Shown here: positions 22,479 to 33,468 of the stretch, piece after piece
Position numbering within the stretch: position 1 is the first letter of the stretch
Layout: every line of letters starts with the position of its first letter
NCBI RefSeq assembly: GCF_001646785.1
Contig: NZ_LRRH01000074.1
Span: forward strand, 1 to 55,398
Reading direction: 5' to 3'
Length of the DNA: 55,398 nt
Source of the DNA: Rhodococcus phenolicus
Lineage (GTDB): Bacteria > Actinomycetota > Actinomycetes > Mycobacteriales > Mycobacteriaceae
The notes under the pieces: model-generated
What the model was told of the DNA's origin: nothing
Database searches by the model: none
Seen by the model: only the letters and a program-made list of their open reading frames with translations
Translations under genes and position numbers: made by a program

Positions 22479-23875
22479 CCTCGTTCGGGGACGAACTGGC
22501 GCCCATCGACGAATCGAAGTTCGTCCAGATATGGGTCTTCGAACCCGGGAACGGCGCCGAAGCGCGGTTCGGCCACAGCGAAGTCGTCGAGTGGATGACC
22601 GCCCGGCTCGACCGGTCCCGGATCTTCACCGAGATCGTCGAATTCCGGTCGCCGTTGGGGTACCCGGTGTGGCGCACCGCCGACCGCGTCGAGGTCGCGG
22701 ACCACGTCCGGTACACCGATCTCGACGGTGTCGGCTGGGACGGATTCACCGCCGAGTGGGCGCGCATCGTCGCCGCGCCCATGGACGTGTCCCGGCCGTT
22801 GTGGGAACTGCACGCGATCACCGGTGTCCGCGGCGTTCCCGGCCTCCCCGACGACGCCGTGTACATCGTGATCAAGTTCCAGCACGCGATCGGGGACGGC
22901 GTCGAGGCGGTCGCGATCGCCCGCCGGCTGTTCGACGCCCCGGACGCGGACGTCGAGAAACCCGAACCCGATTACGCTCCGCCCGGGCCGCTGCGCCAGG
23001 TCGCCGCGATCCCCGGGCAGGTCGTGACCATGCTGCGCGCGGCGCGGCGTACCCGGACCGCGGTCGCCGAACTCGACGAGCTGACCGCTCGCGGGGAGAT
23101 CCCGCCCGCACCCACCGCGGTGCCGAACAGGTTCAACGTCTCGGCGAGCGGCGGCGAGGTGGTCGTCGACGTGGCACATCGATCGCTCGAGGCAGCGCAG
23201 GCTGCGCGTCGCGCGATCCCGGGGGCCACCGTCAACGACTTCGCGCTCGCCGTCGTCTCGGGAGCGATGCGCGAATACCTGCGCCACCACGGTGAGCTCG
23301 GCTCGGATCCGGTGGTCGTCGCGGCACCGATGTCGCTGATCCCGCTGTCCGAGCGCCGCAGGAACCCGGAGCAGGCGTCGAACCAGTTCGGGATGATCCT
23401 CGTCGACCTGCACGTGCAGGAACCGGACCCGCGCATCCGCCTCCGGAGGATCGCCGAATCCAGCGCACAGGGCAAGGAACGCAGCCGCAGTGCACCGGCG
23501 ATGATCGCGACCACCGCTCTCGACGAGTATCCGTGGTGGATGGCACGGAAGGTCGTGGCGGCGACGCATCGCGCGGTCGAAGCCGGGACGGGGATCTCCG
23601 CGAACGCGATGGTCACCAATGTGCCTCGCGGCCCGTCCGACCTCACCTTCCTGGGCAGGCCTTCGATCACCGCCTTCAACGCGTCTCCGGTACACGCGGG
23701 ATTTGCGGTGAGCGTCGCGTCGTTGGGCGCCGAACTGGCGTTCTCGTTCGTCGGTACCGCAGAGATGATGCCCGACCCGCAGCATTTCCGCCGGGCACTC
23801 GAGGATTCGTTCGACGCGCTCGTCGCCGCCCTCGATCAGGCCGAGCCCGACCGTCCGACGATCCCCGTCGGCTGA
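22475..23875 (+). CDS. WS/DGAT-family acyltransferase, second copy
   Basis: A 466-residue paralogue of the preceding gene. GTG 22475 gives a four-base overlap with its stop, and GGGGGAGGG lies 12 bases upstream. An alternative in-frame GTG is at 22436. The active-site motif reads QHAIGDG (Gln136, His137) in place of HHxxxDG: the second, catalytic His is kept and the first is Gln. PGATVNDF, NVPRG and the full C-terminus ending in DSFDALVAAL are present. The first 20 or so residues do not look like a normal N-terminus of the family and may derive from the upstream copy. The likely role is neutral-lipid or other acyl transfer. Confidence 0.82.
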   Translation: MTSFGDELAPIDESKFVQIWVFEPGNGAEARFGHSEVVEWMTARLDRSRIFTEIVEFRSPLGYPVWRTADRVEVADHVRYTDLDGVGWDGFTAEWARIVAAPMDVSRPLWELHAITGVRGVPGLPDDAVYIVIKFQHAIGDGVEAVAIARRLFDAPDADVEKPEPDYAPPGPLRQVAAIPGQVVTMLRAARRTRTAVAELDELTARGEIPPAPTAVPNRFNVSASGGEVVVDVAHRSLEAAQAARRAIPGATVNDFALAVVSGAMREYLRHHGELGSDPVVVAAPMSLIPLSERRRNPEQASNQFGMILVDLHVQEPDPRIRLRRIAESSAQGKERSRSAPAMIATTALDEYPWWMARKVVAATHRAVEAGTGISANAMVTNVPRGPSDLTFLGRPSITAFNASPVHAGFAVSVASLGAELAFSFVGTAEMMPDPQHFRRALEDSFDALVAALDQAEPDRPTIPVG

Positions 23876-23894
23876 GCCGGCCGGTCCGGGGCGG

Positions 23895-24590
23895 TCAGTT
23901 CCACACCCCGGCCTCGTCGAGATGACGGACGAGCCGCCGCGCCCCGTCCGTGAAGTGCCGGCGGGTCACTTCGCCGGCCGCATGGGAATCGCCCCGGGTC
24001 AGCGCCTCGATCAGGTGGGAATGACTCTGCACCGCCGCCGCACCCCAGTCCGGATCGGACGAATAGAAGCTCGCCGGGGTGTAGCGGGTGGCGTTGAGCA
24101 GGAACCACGAGAGTTTGCGCGCGTCGGCCGCGCGGTTCAGGGTCCGGTGGAACACGAACTCGATGTCCTCGATGCGTCCACCCTCGCTCGCGCGCACGGC
24201 CTCGCGCAACTGCTCGTTGAGTTCGGTGAGTTCGGCGATCGTGTCGGGCGTGATGGACTCCGCCGCGCGCCGGGCGAGTTCCTCCGCGATCTGTCCCTGC
24301 AACCAGAACAGGTCGTCGATGTCGCCGCGACTCAGCGGAGCGACGACGTACCCGCGGTGCGGCACCAGTTCCACCAGACCCTCGCCGCGCAGGGTCAGCA
24401 GCGCCTCACGCACGGGGGTGACGCTCACGCCGAGCTCCGCGGCGGTCTCGTCCAGCCGGATGAAGTCGCCGGGTCGGACCATGCCGGACATGATGCGATT
24501 GCGTACGTGAACTGCGACGTCGTCGGACAGCTGGGGACGGCGGCGCAGCGCGCGGGACCCGACGGGACGCGGCCGGGCGGACGATGTCAT
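23895..24590 (-). CDS. GntR-family transcriptional regulator with FCD ligand domain
   Basis: A 231-residue FadR-subfamily regulator. The winged helix-turn-helix is at about residues 25-90 (RLDETAAELGVS, TPVREALLTL), followed by an all-helical FCD domain to the end with His residues (FVFHRTLN, QSHSHLIEAL, RRHF) typical of its metal/ligand site. ATG 24590 has AGGAG six bases upstream. It is divergent from the amidase gene across 115 bases, which contain two short inverted repeats (24622-24636 and 24652-24669). It probably represses itself and the amidase in response to an organic acid; ligand and target are inference. Confidence 0.9.
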   Translation of the reverse strand: MTSSARPRPVGSRALRRRPQLSDDVAVHVRNRIMSGMVRPGDFIRLDETAAELGVSVTPVREALLTLRGEGLVELVPHRGYVVAPLSRGDIDDLFWLQGQIAEELARRAAESITPDTIAELTELNEQLREAVRASEGGRIEDIEFVFHRTLNRAADARKLSWFLLNATRYTPASFYSSDPDWGAAAVQSHSHLIEALTRGDSHAAGEVTRRHFTDGARRLVRHLDEAGVWN

Positions 24591-24705
24591 GGGCACTCCT
24601 CGGGTCCGGGGCTCGGCGGGGGACCGGGATCCGGTCGGTGCAGTATCCCACCCCGGCGCTCGCGCCGGGCCCGCACGACGGCGCGGTTCCACCTATTGTC
24701 GTTCC

Positions 24706-26370
24706 GTGACTGCCACCATCAACCGTCGGCGCTTCCTGGGGGGAGCGGTTGCAGGCGTCGCCGTCTTGGGTGTGTCCCGGGTACCGGCCGCCGCGACGAC
24801 GCCTGCCCGCCGGCTGCCCGATCCCGGTTCCGTGTCGGAAACCGATCCGGCGCTGATGAGCGCGACCTCGGCTGCCGCGTTGCTGCAGGCCGGGCATCTG
24901 CATCCGCGTGAACTGCTCGACGCGTGCATCACCCGCAGCCGAGCGTTCGACGGCGAGATCGGTGCCTGGATCAGGATGTATCCCGAGATCGCGTACGCGG
25001 CGGCGGACGCGGCCGCCGAACGGCTCGGCCGCGCGCGTCGCGACGGTGTCCCGGAATCGCCGCTGTGCGGAGTGCCGATCGCGCTGAAGGACATCTTCGC
25101 GGTCGCGGGTCTGCCGCTGACCGCGTCGAGCCGTGTGCTCGAGGGCAACGTCGCCGCGGGGGATTCCGGTGTCTGGCGCCGACTGCGCGACGCCGGGGCC
25201 GTCCTCCTCGGTCACGTGCACACGGACGAGTTCGCGATCGGTGTCGCCACCTCCCAGGTCGGCAATCCGTGGAACACGGACTTCTCACCCGGTGGGTCGT
25301 CGGGTGGTAGCGCCGCCGCGCTCGCTGCGCGGTTCGTCCCGCTGTCGGTCGGCAGCGATACCGGTGGTTCGGTGCGGCTGCCCGCGAGCGCGTGCGGCGT
25401 CAGTTCCGTCAAACCGTCGTTCGGGCGGGTCTCCGTGGCCGGGATGATCCCGCTGACCCCGACTCGTGACCATGTCGGCGTGCTGGGGCGCAGCGTCGGC
25501 GATGCCGTGTTGTTACTGGACGCGCTCGTGGGGGAGGACCCCTCGGATCCGGCGACCCTGCTCGGTCCGCCACTCGGCGGGGAGGGCTTCGCGTCGGCCG
25601 CCCGCGGTGGTGCCGCTCCGCTGGGCGGGAGCCGCCTCGGCGTGCCCGACGCGGCCGTCGCGAAACTCCCCGCGCCGCTGCGGTCGCTGTTCGACGGACT
25701 GCTCGACGCGGCCCGCGCTCTCGGAGCGGAGATCGTCCCCGTCGTGGCTCCGGCGGAACCGGCGTCGCTGGCCACCGGGGACATGGCCGAGATGGGGACC
25801 TATCACCGGCAGTTCTCGGACCGGGTCCACCTCTACCGTCCCGAGCGCCTGCCCGCGCTGGCATCCGCCGCGGCGGGCCTTGCGCTCCCGGCGGCCGAGT
25901 ACTTCGGCCTCGAGCGTGATCGGCTTCGATTCCAGTACGACTACAACCGGATGTTCGTCGACAACGACCTCGATGCGGTGGTGTATCCCGGGACGTTCGT
26001 CGACGGGGCGCGCCGGAACGAGTTCCTCGAGTACACCGTGTCGGCGGGTGTGCAGGGCGACGTCCGGTGGGCGAATTACGCTGGCGCGCCGGTGGTTTCG
26101 ATTCCGGTGGGCCGGTCGTCGGCGACCGGGATTCCGTTCGGTGTGCAGATCGGCGGCCGCGCGTGGCAGGACCGCGAGGTGGTCGCCGTCGCGCTCGAAC
26201 TGCAGGAGGCGTTGCCCGTCTGGCGTGACGTGCCGCCGATCGCGCCGGCGCCGCGCGCGATCCCCGAAGTGCCGCTCGCCGCGGCCGGCCCCGGTCCCGA
26301 TCCGACGAATACGCTCGACGCGCGAGCGACGATCCTTCCCGCGATCACGACCGCCACCGGACCGGGCTGA
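24706..26370 (+). CDS. Tat-exported amidase (amidase-signature family)
   Basis: A 554-residue amidase hydrolysing C-N amide bonds through a Ser-Ser-Lys triad. Lys128 (ALKDIF), cis-Ser198 (GGSSGGS) and nucleophile Ser222 (SDTGGSVRLP) are present with normal spacing. The N-terminus NRRRFLGGAVAG is a twin-arginine signal, so the enzyme is exported folded. Export is uncommon for this family, since many members are cytoplasmic Glu-tRNA or fatty-amide amidases. GTG 24706 has no Shine-Dalgarno, but TATTGT ends six bases before it, so the mRNA may be leaderless. The physiological amide is unknown. Confidence 0.9.
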   Translation: MTATINRRRFLGGAVAGVAVLGVSRVPAAATTPARRLPDPGSVSETDPALMSATSAAALLQAGHLHPRELLDACITRSRAFDGEIGAWIRMYPEIAYAAADAAAERLGRARRDGVPESPLCGVPIALKDIFAVAGLPLTASSRVLEGNVAAGDSGVWRRLRDAGAVLLGHVHTDEFAIGVATSQVGNPWNTDFSPGGSSGGSAAALAARFVPLSVGSDTGGSVRLPASACGVSSVKPSFGRVSVAGMIPLTPTRDHVGVLGRSVGDAVLLLDALVGEDPSDPATLLGPPLGGEGFASAARGGAAPLGGSRLGVPDAAVAKLPAPLRSLFDGLLDAARALGAEIVPVVAPAEPASLATGDMAEMGTYHRQFSDRVHLYRPERLPALASAAAGLALPAAEYFGLERDRLRFQYDYNRMFVDNDLDAVVYPGTFVDGARRNEFLEYTVSAGVQGDVRWANYAGAPVVSIPVGRSSATGIPFGVQIGGRAWQDREVVAVALELQEALPVWRDVPPIAPAPRAIPEVPLAAAGPGPDPTNTLDARATILPAITTATGPG

Positions 26371-26402
26371 CGTCGGCGCCGACGAACGTGGGGAGCGCCG
26401 AG

Positions 26403-26431
26403 TTGAGTTTGTGTGGGCGGTCCTGCATACT
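26403..26431 (+). promoter_or_regulatory. Candidate sigma-A-type promoter of the S10 operon
   Basis: TTGAGT (26403-26408), a 17-base spacer, then CATACT (26426-26431). It is followed by a leader of about 370 bases before rpsJ. It is the best -35/-10 match between the amidase stop and rpsJ. Confidence 0.55.
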
Positions 26432-26807
26432 GGTCGGGTTGCCTTGACCGGGTCATGGTTTTTTTGCGGCTCGGAACGGGTTGGTGTGACAGTCGCGGAT
26501 CGAGCCTTTCGGCCTGGTCGCGGCCACATGCAAGACGGAAGCAGTACCCCTGTGCGCCCGTGTGGGTGCATCCGGTTGGTTCCAGCGGCATCGAGTTCGG
26601 TGCCGGGGAATGAGCGGGGAGGCGACACGCCCGACCGCGTGGACCGGAGAACTATTGACAGATGAACAGCGGCAGCGGATCGGGTGCATCCCGGTATCGC
26701 ATCGTGTCAGTGCTGTTCTCGGTCGCCGTTCCGGTGGGGCTGTGCAGACGAGGTGGCTCCCGGCTCGTTCGGGTGCTACGAAACGCGGCAAGAAAAGGAC
26801 ACTAAGC
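26432..26807 (+). other. S10 operon leader (no convincing gene)
   Basis: The amidase stop at 26370 is followed by a perfect 14-bp palindrome (26371-26384), the candidate promoter, and then about 375 untranslated bases. The leader holds a run of seven T (about 26458-26464), a TTGACA at 26655 with no partnering -10, and a 47-codon open frame (26662-26805) ending two bases before rpsJ. Nothing else recognisable was seen. Confidence 0.5.
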
Positions 26808-27113
26808 GTGGCGGGACAGAAGATCCGCATCAGGCTCAAGGCCTATGACCACGAGGCGATCGACGCATCTGCGCGCAAGATCGTCGAGACGGTGACCCGT
26901 ACGGGTGCCCGCGTGGTCGGCCCGGTGCCGTTGCCCACCGAAAAGAACGTGTACTGCGTCATCCGCTCGCCGCACAAGTACAAGGACTCGCGCGAGCACT
27001 TCGAGATGCGTACTCACAAGCGGCTGATCGACATTCTCGACCCGACGCCGAAGACGGTCGACGCGCTCATGCGCATCGACCTCCCGGCGAGCGTCGACGT
27101 CAACATTCAGTGA
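26808..27113 (+). CDS. rpsJ: 30S ribosomal protein S10
   Basis: A 101-residue protein of full family length. It binds 16S rRNA in the 30S head and, as NusE, joins NusB in antitermination complexes. GTG 26808 yields [14 protein letters not shown], the conserved start, with AAAAGGA about eight bases upstream. [20 protein letters not shown] is the conserved core. It is the first gene of the S10 operon after a long leader, with rplC 29 bases downstream. Confidence 0.98.
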   Translation: MAGQKIRIRLKAYDHEAIDASARKIVETVTRTGARVVGPVPLPTEKNVYCVIRSPHKYKDSREHFEMRTHKRLIDILDPTPKTVDALMRIDLPASVDVNIQ

Positions 27114-27142
27114 GCTCGTAGAAGACGCAGCGGAGATAACAC

Positions 27143-27796
27143 ATGACTAACCAGATCAAGGGAATCCTGGGCACCAAGCTCGGCATGACCCAGGTCTTCG
27201 ACGAGAACAACCGGGTCGTCCCGGTCACCGTCGTCAAGGCCGGACCGAACGTGGTCACGCAGATTCGCACCGAGGAGCGCGACGGCTACAGCGCCGTGCA
27301 GCTCGCCTTCGGCGCCATCGACCCGCGCAAGGTGAACAAGCCGGTCTCCGGCCAGTTCGCCAAGGCCGGCGTGACCCCCCGCCGCCACCTCGTCGAGCTC
27401 CGTGTCGAGGACACCTCGGCCTACGAGATCGGCCAGGAGCTCACGGCAGAGGTCTTCGAGGACGGCGCCTACGTCGACGTCACCGGCACCTCCAAGGGCA
27501 AGGGCTTCGCGGGCACCATGAAGCGCCACGGCTTCGCCGGCCAGGGTGCATCGCACGGTGCGCAGGCCGTGCACCGTCGTCCCGGTTCCATCGGTGGCTG
27601 CGCCACCCCGGGCCGTGTGTTCAAGGGCACGCGCATGTCCGGCCGCATGGGTAGCGACCGCGTCACGACGCAGAACCTCTCGGTCCACAAGGTGGACGCC
27701 GAGAACGGCCTGCTGCTGATCAAGGGTGCGATCCCGGGCCGCAACGGCGGCGTCGTGATCGTCAAGACCGCAGTGAAGGGTGGTGCACGGGCATGA
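27143..27796 (+). CDS. rplC: 50S ribosomal protein L3
   Basis: 217 residues, normal length. L3 is an early assembly protein whose long loop reaches the peptidyl transferase centre. [13 protein letters not shown] at the N-terminus and [13 protein letters not shown] near residue 170 are diagnostic. The Gln of the prmB-methylated QGASHG block is present. Its stop overlaps the rplD start (ATGA). Confidence 0.98.
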   Translation: MTNQIKGILGTKLGMTQVFDENNRVVPVTVVKAGPNVVTQIRTEERDGYSAVQLAFGAIDPRKVNKPVSGQFAKAGVTPRRHLVELRVEDTSAYEIGQELTAEVFEDGAYVDVTGTSKGKGFAGTMKRHGFAGQGASHGAQAVHRRPGSIGGCATPGRVFKGTRMSGRMGSDRVTTQNLSVHKVDAENGLLLIKGAIPGRNGGVVIVKTAVKGGARA

Positions 27797-28476
27797 CCAG
27801 CACCGAGACCGCAACCAAGCTGACGCTGGACGTCAAGGCGCCGGGTGGCAAGGCCAACGGCACCGTCGATCTCCCCGCGGAGATCTTCGACGCTCCCGCG
27901 AACATCGCGCTGCTGCACCAGGTCGTCGTGGCGCAGCTCGCCGCGGCTCGCCAGGGCACGCACTCCACCAAGACCCGCGGCGAGGTCCGCGGTGGTGGCA
28001 AGAAGCCGTACCGGCAGAAGGGCACCGGCCGCGCCCGTCAGGGTTCGACCCGCGCGCCGCAGTTCGCCGGTGGTGGCACCGTCCACGGCCCGCAGCCGCG
28101 TGACTACAGCCAGCGCACCCCCAAGAAGATGAAGGCCGCCGCCCTGCGCGGTGCCCTCTCCGACCGGGCGCGCAACGAGCGCATCCACGTGATCACCGAG
28201 CTCGTCGCCGGGCAGGCCCCGTCGACCAAGAGCGCACGCAGCTTCCTCGCGGAGCTGACCGATCGCAAGAACCTGCTCCTCGTCGTCGGCCGTGAGGACC
28301 TCGCGGCGTGGAAGAGCGTGCAGAACCTGCAGAACGTGCACCCGATCGCGCCGGATCAGCTGAACACGTACGACGTGCTCTACAGCGACGACGTCGTCTT
28401 CAGCGTCGAGGCGCTCAACACGTTCATCCACGGGCCGGCCGAGTCCGTGCAGCTCGCGAAGGAGGAGAGCAAGTGA
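27793..28476 (+). CDS. rplD: 50S ribosomal protein L4
   Basis: 227 residues. L4 lines the exit tunnel through its extended loop ([19 protein letters not shown] is visible in the middle). In E. coli it is also the S10-operon repressor; whether that holds here is unknown, and I did not recognise an L4-type leader structure. It is translationally coupled by four-base overlaps at both ends. Confidence 0.98.
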   Translation: MTSTETATKLTLDVKAPGGKANGTVDLPAEIFDAPANIALLHQVVVAQLAAARQGTHSTKTRGEVRGGGKKPYRQKGTGRARQGSTRAPQFAGGGTVHGPQPRDYSQRTPKKMKAAALRGALSDRARNERIHVITELVAGQAPSTKSARSFLAELTDRKNLLLVVGREDLAAWKSVQNLQNVHPIAPDQLNTYDVLYSDDVVFSVEALNTFIHGPAESVQLAKEESK

Positions 28477-28778
28477 GCACGATCGCCGATCCGCGCGACA
28501 TCCTGCTGGCTCCGGTCATCTCCGAGAAGTCCTACGGGCTGATGGAGGACGGCACCTACACCTTCCTGGTGCACCCGGACTCGAACAAGACGCAGATCAA
28601 GATTGCCGTCGAGAAGGTCTTCGGCGTCAAGGTGAGCAGCGTCAACACCGCCAACCGTCAGGGCAAGCGCAAGCGGACCCGGTTCGGTTACGGCAAGCGC
28701 AAGGACACCAAGCGCGCGCTCGTGACCCTCACCGCCGACAGCAAGCCCATCGAGATCTTCGGAGGCCCGGTCGCGTAA
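28473..28778 (+). CDS. rplW: 50S ribosomal protein L23
   Basis: 101 residues from GTG 28473, which overlaps the rplD stop by four bases. L23 sits at the tunnel exit and docks trigger factor and [15 protein letters not shown] and the loop rich in Lys/Arg ([16 protein letters not shown]) are characteristic. Full length, nothing odd. Confidence 0.98.
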   Translation: MSTIADPRDILLAPVISEKSYGLMEDGTYTFLVHPDSNKTQIKIAVEKVFGVKVSSVNTANRQGKRKRTRFGYGKRKDTKRALVTLTADSKPIEIFGGPVA

Positions 28779-28815
28779 GCGGTCGGAACTCGAGAGATAG
28801 AGGACGAGAAGACTC

Positions 28816-29649
<834 letters not shown>

Positions 29650-29668
29650 TCAAGGAGGGAGTTAGAGA

Positions 29669-29946
29669 ATGCCACGCAGCCTCAAGAAGGGCCCGTTCGT
29701 CGACGACCACCTCCTGGCGAAGGTGGATCTGCAGAACGAGAAGGGCACCAAGCAGGTCATCAAGACCTGGTCGCGCCGTTCCACTATCCTGCCCGATTTC
29801 ATCGGTCACACGTTTGCCGTCCACGACGGTCGCAAGCACGTGCCGGTGTTCGTTTCGGACTCGATGGTCGGACACAAGCTCGGCGAGTTCGCGCCGACCC
29901 GTACGTTCAAGGGCCACATCAAGGACGACCGGAAGAGCAAGCGTCG

Positions 29947-29950
<4 letters not shown>
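29669..29950 (+). CDS. rpsS: 30S ribosomal protein S19
   Basis: 93 residues. S19 forms a complex with S13 in the 30S head. [15 protein letters not shown] and the block [18 protein letters not shown] are diagnostic. AAGGAGGG precedes the start, and its stop overlaps rplV by four bases. Confidence 0.98.
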
Positions 29951-31142
<1,192 letters not shown>

Positions 31143-31145
31143 CGC

Positions 31146-31562
31146 ATGTTGATCCCACGGCGGGTCAAGCACCGCAAGCAGCACCACCCGAGCCGTACGG
31201 GTGCCGCCAAGGGCGGAACCCAGGTGACCTTCGGTGAGTACGGGATCCAGGCTCTCGAGCCGGCCTACATCACCAACCGGCAGATCGAGTCCGCTCGTAT
31301 CGCCATGACCCGGCACATCAAGCGTGGCGGCAAGATCTGGATCAACATCTTCCCGGATCGCCCGCTCACCAAGAAGCCGGCCGAAACCCGAATGGGTTCC
31401 GGTAAGGGTTCGCCCGAGTGGTGGGTCGCGAACGTCAAGCCCGGTCGCGTGCTGTTCGAGATGAGCTACCCGAACGAGGAGATTGCCCGCGAGGCCCTGC
31501 GCCGCGCGATGCACAAGCTCCCCTGCAAGTGCCGCATCGTGACGAGGGAGGAGCAGTTCTGA
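31146..31562 (+). CDS. rplP: 50S ribosomal protein L16
   Basis: 138 residues. L16 organises the A-site side of the 50S subunit. [13 protein letters not shown] at the start and [14 protein letters not shown] are diagnostic. Its last base is shared with the first base of the rpmC ATG. Confidence 0.98.
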   Translation: MLIPRRVKHRKQHHPSRTGAAKGGTQVTFGEYGIQALEPAYITNRQIESARIAMTRHIKRGGKIWINIFPDRPLTKKPAETRMGSGKGSPEWWVANVKPGRVLFEMSYPNEEIAREALRRAMHKLPCKCRIVTREEQF

Positions 31563-31798
31563 TGGCTACCGGTACCCCCGCCGCGGAACTTCGCGAGCTG
31601 AGCGACGCCGAGCTGGCCGACAAGGTCCGTGAGTTCAAGGAAGAGCTGTTCAACCTGCGCTTCCAGATGGCCACCGGACAGTTGGACAACAACCGTCGGC
31701 TCCGCGTCGTGCGGAACGAAATTGCCCGGATCTACACGGTGCTGCGCGAGCGCGAGCTCGGCCTGTCCACCGGCCCGAATGCGGGTGACGTGGCATGA
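31562..31798 (+). CDS. rpmC: 50S ribosomal protein L29
   Basis: 78 residues. L29 is a two-helix protein beside the tunnel exit. [13 protein letters not shown] and [12 protein letters not shown] are conserved. ATG 31562 was chosen because it overlaps the rplP stop and starts the conserved region; the track's longer frame is antiparallel to nothing and only reads through rplP. The C-terminus carries a short actinobacterial extension. Confidence 0.97.
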   Translation: MATGTPAAELRELSDAELADKVREFKEELFNLRFQMATGQLDNNRRLRVVRNEIARIYTVLRERELGLSTGPNAGDVA

Positions 31799-32079
31799 GT
31801 GAGGAAAAGGCAGTGAGCAACAACGAAGAGCGCGCGAGCCGCAAGGTCCGCATCGGCTACGTCGTCTCGGACAAGATGGAGAAGACCATCGTGGTCGAGC
31901 TCGAGGACCGCGTGAAGCACCCGCTGTACGGCAAGATCATCCGCCGTACCACCAAGGTGAAGGCGCACGACGAGAACGGTCTGGCCGGCATCGGCGACCG
32001 CGTCCAGCTGATGGAGACCCGTCCGCTGTCCGCCAGCAAGCGGTGGCGTCTGGTCGAGGTGCTCGAGAAGGCCAAGTAA
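31795..32079 (+). CDS. rpsQ: 30S ribosomal protein S17
   Basis: 94 residues, last gene of the S10 operon. S17 is an OB-fold primary binder of 16S r[20 protein letters not shown] and [19 protein letters not shown] are diagnostic. ATG 31795 overlaps rpmC by four bases; an alternative GTG at 31813 would remove a short acidic N-terminus. A terminator follows. Confidence 0.97.
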   Translation: MSEEKAVSNNEERASRKVRIGYVVSDKMEKTIVVELEDRVKHPLYGKIIRRTTKVKAHDENGLAGIGDRVQLMETRPLSASKRWRLVEVLEKAK

Positions 32080-32109
32080 GGTCCTCTCGCCCTCGCGGAG
32101 CGAAACACG

Positions 32110-32142
32110 CGGCCCGGCATCCCTTTTCGGGGTGCCGGGCCG
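32110..32142 (+). terminator. Terminator of the S10 operon
   Basis: Arms 32110-32123 and 32129-32142 pair over 14 bases with one G-U, around a ttttc loop, 30 bases after rpsQ. The antisense YjbR-like gene ends 41 bases further on, so the hairpin may serve both strands. Confidence 0.75.
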
Positions 32143-32182
32143 TGCCGCGTTCGGTGCCGGGCCGGAGGGGGAGATGAGAGAG

Positions 32183-32548
32183 TCAGTTCCCGGGCCGGTT
32201 CACCGAATCCGCCAGCGCGGCGGGTGCCTGAACGCAGTAGGAGTCGGTGAGCATCTCGGCGAGTTCGGTCCAGTCCGTCGCGTCGTCGAGCATGATGCCG
32301 ACCGTGTTCTCGCCCCAGTTCGTCCGGAAGTAGGGCTCGCCCATGTTCTCGAATGCGGGGACCTCGCCGGGTTCGGTGCGGAATACGATCCGGAACAGCC
32401 CGTCCTCGCCGCCGAATGCGTGCGCGACCGTCGCGCCGCGGACCCGCCAGCGCACTCCGGTCCATGCAGGTTCGTCGACGCATTCGGGGAACGCGCGGAG
32501 GATCTCGTGCAACCGCGCGAGCATCGGGCCGGGGAGGTCGGGACGCAT
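32183..32548 (-). CDS. YjbR/MmcQ-like protein
   Basis: 121 residues resembling the YjbR/MmcQ (DUF419) family of small proteins with a DNA-binding-like fold of unsettled function. [20 protein letters not shown] and a C-terminal [12 protein letters not shown] block match that family. The gene is antisense to its ribosomal neighbours and lies between the S10 and spc operons, so it breaks the normal rpsQ-rplN order. ATG 32548 starts the conserved region. Function cannot be given. Confidence 0.72.
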   Translation of the reverse strand: MRPDLPGPMLARLHEILRAFPECVDEPAWTGVRWRVRGATVAHAFGGEDGLFRIVFRTEPGEVPAFENMGEPYFRTNWGENTVGIMLDDATDWTELAEMLTDSYCVQAPAALADSVNRPGN

Positions 32549-32632
32549 GTGCCGACGGTAACCGGCCGGCCCGACAGGATGCCTGCGCCGCGTCCGGGTG
32601 CCGATCGGGGATCGACCTCACAGTTCGCGGAT

Positions 32633-32662
32633 TTGCCCTGCATGCTGTATATCGCCTACCCT
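32633..32662 (+). promoter_or_regulatory. Candidate promoter of the spc operon (rplN)
   Basis: TTGCCC (32633-32638), an 18-base spacer, TACCCT (32657-32662), then about 120 bases of leader to rplN. It is required by context because the antisense YjbR-like gene and a terminator separate rplN from rpsQ. Confidence 0.55.
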
Positions 32663-32781
32663 GGACGGGTTGCTTCGCGGGACCCGTGTGTCTTGCGCAC
32701 GTGCGCCGCGAGCAGCCGACGACCGCGTACGTCCAGGTCGGAAATCTGACGTACACACCAATCCAGGTCAAGGAGAAGTTA

Positions 32782-33150
32782 GTGATCCAGCAGGAGTCGC
32801 GACTGCGCGTCGCCGACAACACGGGTGCCAAGGAGATTCTCTGCATCCGCGTTCTCGGTGGTTCGTCCCGTCGCTACGCCGGAATCGGCGACATCATCGT
32901 CGCCACCGTGAAGGACGCGATCCCCGGTGGCAACGTCAAGCGTGGCGACGTCGTCAAGGCCGTGGTCGTGCGCACCGTCAAGGAGCGCCGCCGGCCGGAC
33001 GGCTCGTACATCAAGTTCGACGAGAACGCCGCGGTCATCATCAAGGGTGACAACGACCCGCGTGGCACCCGCATCTTCGGCCCCGTGGGCCGCGAGCTGC
33101 GCGACAAGCGGTTCATGAAGATCGTCTCGCTCGCTCCGGAGGTGCTGTGA
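32782..33150 (+). CDS. rplN: 50S ribosomal protein L14
   Basis: 122 residues from GTG 32782 with AAGGAGAAG upstream. L14 forms intersubunit bridges and is the docking point of the silencing factor Rsf[18 protein letters not shown] and [15 protein letters not shown] are diagnostic. Its TGA overlaps the rplX start. Confidence 0.98.
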   Translation: MIQQESRLRVADNTGAKEILCIRVLGGSSRRYAGIGDIIVATVKDAIPGGNVKRGDVVKAVVVRTVKERRRPDGSYIKFDENAAVIIKGDNDPRGTRIFGPVGRELRDKRFMKIVSLAPEVL

Positions 33151-33467
33151 TGAAGGTGCACAAGGGCGACACCGTGCTCGTCATCTCGGGCAAGGACAAG
33201 GGTGCCAAGGGCAAGGTCATCGCGGCCTTCCCGAAGGAGAACCGTGTCCTGGTCGAGGGCGTGAACCGGATCAAGAAGCACACGGCGGTCTCGGCCAACG
33301 AGCGCGGCGCCTCCTCCGGGGGAATCGTGACGCAGGAGGCCCCGATCCACGTTTCCAACGTCGCGGTCATCGACTCGGACGGCAACCCCACTCGCGTGGG
33401 CTACCGGACCGACGAGGAGTCCGGCAAGCGCGTTCGGATTTCCCGGAAGAACGGGAAGGACATCTGA
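33150..33467 (+). CDS. rplX: 50S ribosomal protein L24
   Basis: 105 residues. L24 is an assembly initiator with a KOW motif ([18 protein letters not shown]). ATG 33150 shares one base with the rplN stop. GTG 33147 directly before it would add one residue and make a four-base overlap, and the two cannot be told apart by eye. Confidence 0.97.
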   Translation: MKVHKGDTVLVISGKDKGAKGKVIAAFPKENRVLVEGVNRIKKHTAVSANERGASSGGIVTQEAPIHVSNVAVIDSDGNPTRVGYRTDEESGKRVRISRKNGKDI

Positions 33468-33468
33468 C

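Noticed and set aside
26655-26660. TTGACA as a second -35 before rpsJ
   Set aside because: No -10-like hexamer occurs 16-19 bases downstream.
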